Assembly: GCF_025370775.1 (NCBI RefSeq)
Contig: NZ_JAMXEX010000006.1
Span: forward strand, 124,001-188,000
DNA: 64,000 nt
Direction: 5' to 3'
DNA from: Ancylothrix sp. D3o
Lineage (GTDB): Bacteria; Cyanobacteriota; Cyanobacteriia; Cyanobacteriales; Oscillatoriaceae
Below, in pieces: positions 62,842 to 64,000 of this stretch. Within the stretch, counting starts at the first letter, position 1, and every line of letters begins with the position of its first letter. The position numbers and the translations under genes were made by a program. The notes under the pieces were generated by a model, which made no database searches, was not told the origin of the DNA, and worked only from the letters and a program-made list of their open reading frames with translations.

Positions 62842-64000
62842 ATGCGTAAAAAAGCCGTCTTACTTTACACCTTGGCAGCCGTTTCAGCCTTTAATTATAC
62901 ACAAGTTAGCGCTGCTGCCGAAATTTCCCCAAATGCCCCTACAGTTATTCCCGTAATGCCAGCAACCGCAGTGCCGGTAACGGATGATTTAGCTGTAACG
63001 GCCACCAAAGTACAAATTTTGGGAGCGAACCAAGAATTACAGCAAATTATCACGAATTTAATTAAAACGCGGGCCGGTGGTGATACGTCGCAAACTCAAT
63101 TACAAAAAGATGTAGAAGCCATTTTATCCACCGGCCTTTTTGCCAATGCTACAGTTATTTCTCAACCCAATTCGGCGGGTTTAGATGTGGTTTATCAAGT
63201 CCAGCCAGTTTTGCTGAAATCGCTTGATCTGAATAATGCCAAAGTTTTAACTTTGCCTGTGGTGAATGAGATTTTTAAAGACCAAATTGGATTACCCGTA
63301 AGTCCAGCGGCGTTAAAAATTGCTGGGGATAAAATTAATGAATGGTACAAGCAAAATAACTATGATCTTGCTCAGGTAGTATTTTTGCAGCCCAGCCGCG
63401 ACGGAAAATTAATCGTAGAAGTGGCAGAAGGGGTAGTAGGAGATATCAACATTAAATTTATAGACCGCGATGGAAAATTAACTGCTGAAAATGGCGAGCC
63501 GGTGCAAGGCAGAACCCGCCAAGATTTTATTAAAGGCGAGTTAAAAATGGCTTCTGGCGATATTTTTAGCCGCGATAAAGCCCAAGAAGATTTAATGCGT
63601 CTTTACAAAACCGGCCTTTTTGAAAATGCAACAATTTCTCTGGATGGCGATGCCAGAAAAGTTAATATTACCTATAACTTAACCGAAGCACCGGCCCGCG
63701 CAATTAATGGCGGTTTGGGGTATAATGCCTCAACAGGAGTGGTGGGTACAATTAGCTATCAAGATAATAATTTGGGTGGGGCAAATCAAAAGCTAGGGTT
63801 GAATGTTCAAGGCAATACACGGGATTTACAATTTGATGCCAAGTTTGGCGATCCTTACCGCGAAAGTAATCCGAATCGGTGGGGATATAGCGTGAATGCG
63901 TTTCGCAATCGAGTAGTGTCTTTAACGTTTGATGATGAGGTGAAATTAGCGAACGGAGATCGAGCCAGAGAAGGGCAATTTGGCGGTGGTGTAACGCTTT
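62842..64000 (+). CDS. Omp85/BamA-family outer membrane protein (3' end outside window)
   Basis: The first 386 residues of an outer-membrane assembly protein. A signal peptide (MRKKAVLLYTLAAVSAF, cut near VSAAAEIS) is followed by a short Pro/Val linker and three POTRA domains. The POTRAs have VQILGANQELQQII at the start, LLKSLDLNNAKVL in the second, and RLYKTGLFENATISLDGD in the third. The barrel begins at about INGGLGYNASTGVVG, with NNLGGANQKLGLNVQGN. Three POTRA domains are usual for cyanobacterial Omp85. It inserts beta-barrel proteins into the outer membrane. The ATG has AGGA about 8 nt upstream. It runs off the window end still open. Confidence 0.9.
   Translation, partial: MRKKAVLLYTLAAVSAFNYTQVSAAAEISPNAPTVIPVMPATAVPVTDDLAVTATKVQILGANQELQQIITNLIKTRAGGDTSQTQLQKDVEAILSTGLFANATVISQPNSAGLDVVYQVQPVLLKSLDLNNAKVLTLPVVNEIFKDQIGLPVSPAALKIAGDKINEWYKQNNYDLAQVVFLQPSRDGKLIVEVAEGVVGDINIKFIDRDGKLTAENGEPVQGRTRQDFIKGELKMASGDIFSRDKAQEDLMRLYKTGLFENATISLDGDARKVNITYNLTEAPARAINGGLGYNASTGVVGTISYQDNNLGGANQKLGLNVQGNTRDLQFDAKFGDPYRESNPNRWGYSVNAFRNRVVSLTFDDEVKLANGDRAREGQFGGGVTL

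Overview
This window is chromosomal DNA from a cyanobacterium. Evidence for that includes an NblA phycobilisome-degradation protein, a CpcS/CpeS bilin lyase and a CpcG rod-core linker close together, a sulfiredoxin, a Ycf49-type DUF2499/DUF3593 pair, Ser/Thr kinases with C-terminal WD40 propellers, DUF1350, DUF3318 and DUF3352 proteins, and a penicillin-binding protein with an FHA domain. Moderate GC content, heptameric tandem repeats and many short palindromic intergenic repeats suggest a filamentous (oscillatorian-like) strain, but the species cannot be named from this. The pentamer CCGGC/GCCGG is strikingly frequent, while no GCGATCGC (HIP1) site was noticed. No rRNA, tRNA, CRISPR array, transposase or prophage was seen.

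Layout. 1-2100: end of pyrG, a small conserved protein and a ROK sugar kinase. 2253-6015: a TPR/GT41 (SPINDLY-type) glycosyltransferase and a GT2 enzyme. 6174-12655 (minus): a tight five-gene run of TVP38 membrane protein, GT-C glycosyltransferase, cofH, DUF3352 protein and a DppC-like permease. 12776-18716 (plus): a surface-glycan operon with two GT-C enzymes flanking a polyprenyl-phosphate sugar synthase/GtrA fusion, followed by an SGNH-like lipoprotein. 18930-31492: mixed genes, including a haem-oxygenase-like iron enzyme, a nucleoside transporter, a PAS histidine kinase, an XRE-GrpE-like fusion, Dps, sulfiredoxin and a DUF697 GTPase. 31830-37330: FHA-PBP, lspA, bioY, a 0.9 kb gene-free stretch and pstB. 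37410-40008: phycobilisome turnover and assembly (nblA, cpcS/cpeS, a small HEXXH protein, cpcG). 40171-46314: an RluD-type pseudouridine synthase, two unassigned cyanobacterial proteins, an IscA/SufA-type protein, a TPR protein and two tandem ~65-residue paralogues. 46417-49846: glgX and csaB. 49968-57015: the ycf49 pair, then a WD40 protein and three Ser/Thr kinases in a row. 57178-60036: phosphoesterase, methyltransferase and lipoprotein serpin in an overlapping operon. 60364-64000: comB, an LpxB-related protein and the start of a BamA/Omp85 protein.

The most useful observations are these. nblA (56 residues, easily missed) has an exact NtcA-activated promoter: GTAN8TAC, 22 nt, then TAN3T. 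One of the two small tandem paralogues has a long foldable leader whose outer stem includes part of its Shine-Dalgarno sequence. Two adjacent kinases carry insertions of different length at the same place, between catalytic loop and DFG, and both insertions look derived from a C-rich/G-rich intergenic repeat. A third kinase lacks the catalytic-loop lysine. An XRE DNA-binding domain is fused to a GrpE-like C-terminus. The glycan gene sets at 2.2-6.0 kb and 10-18.7 kb, with a TVP38 protein nearby, look like a lipid-carrier-dependent surface glycosylation module with no assigned product. No wholly new system can be proven from sequence reading alone.
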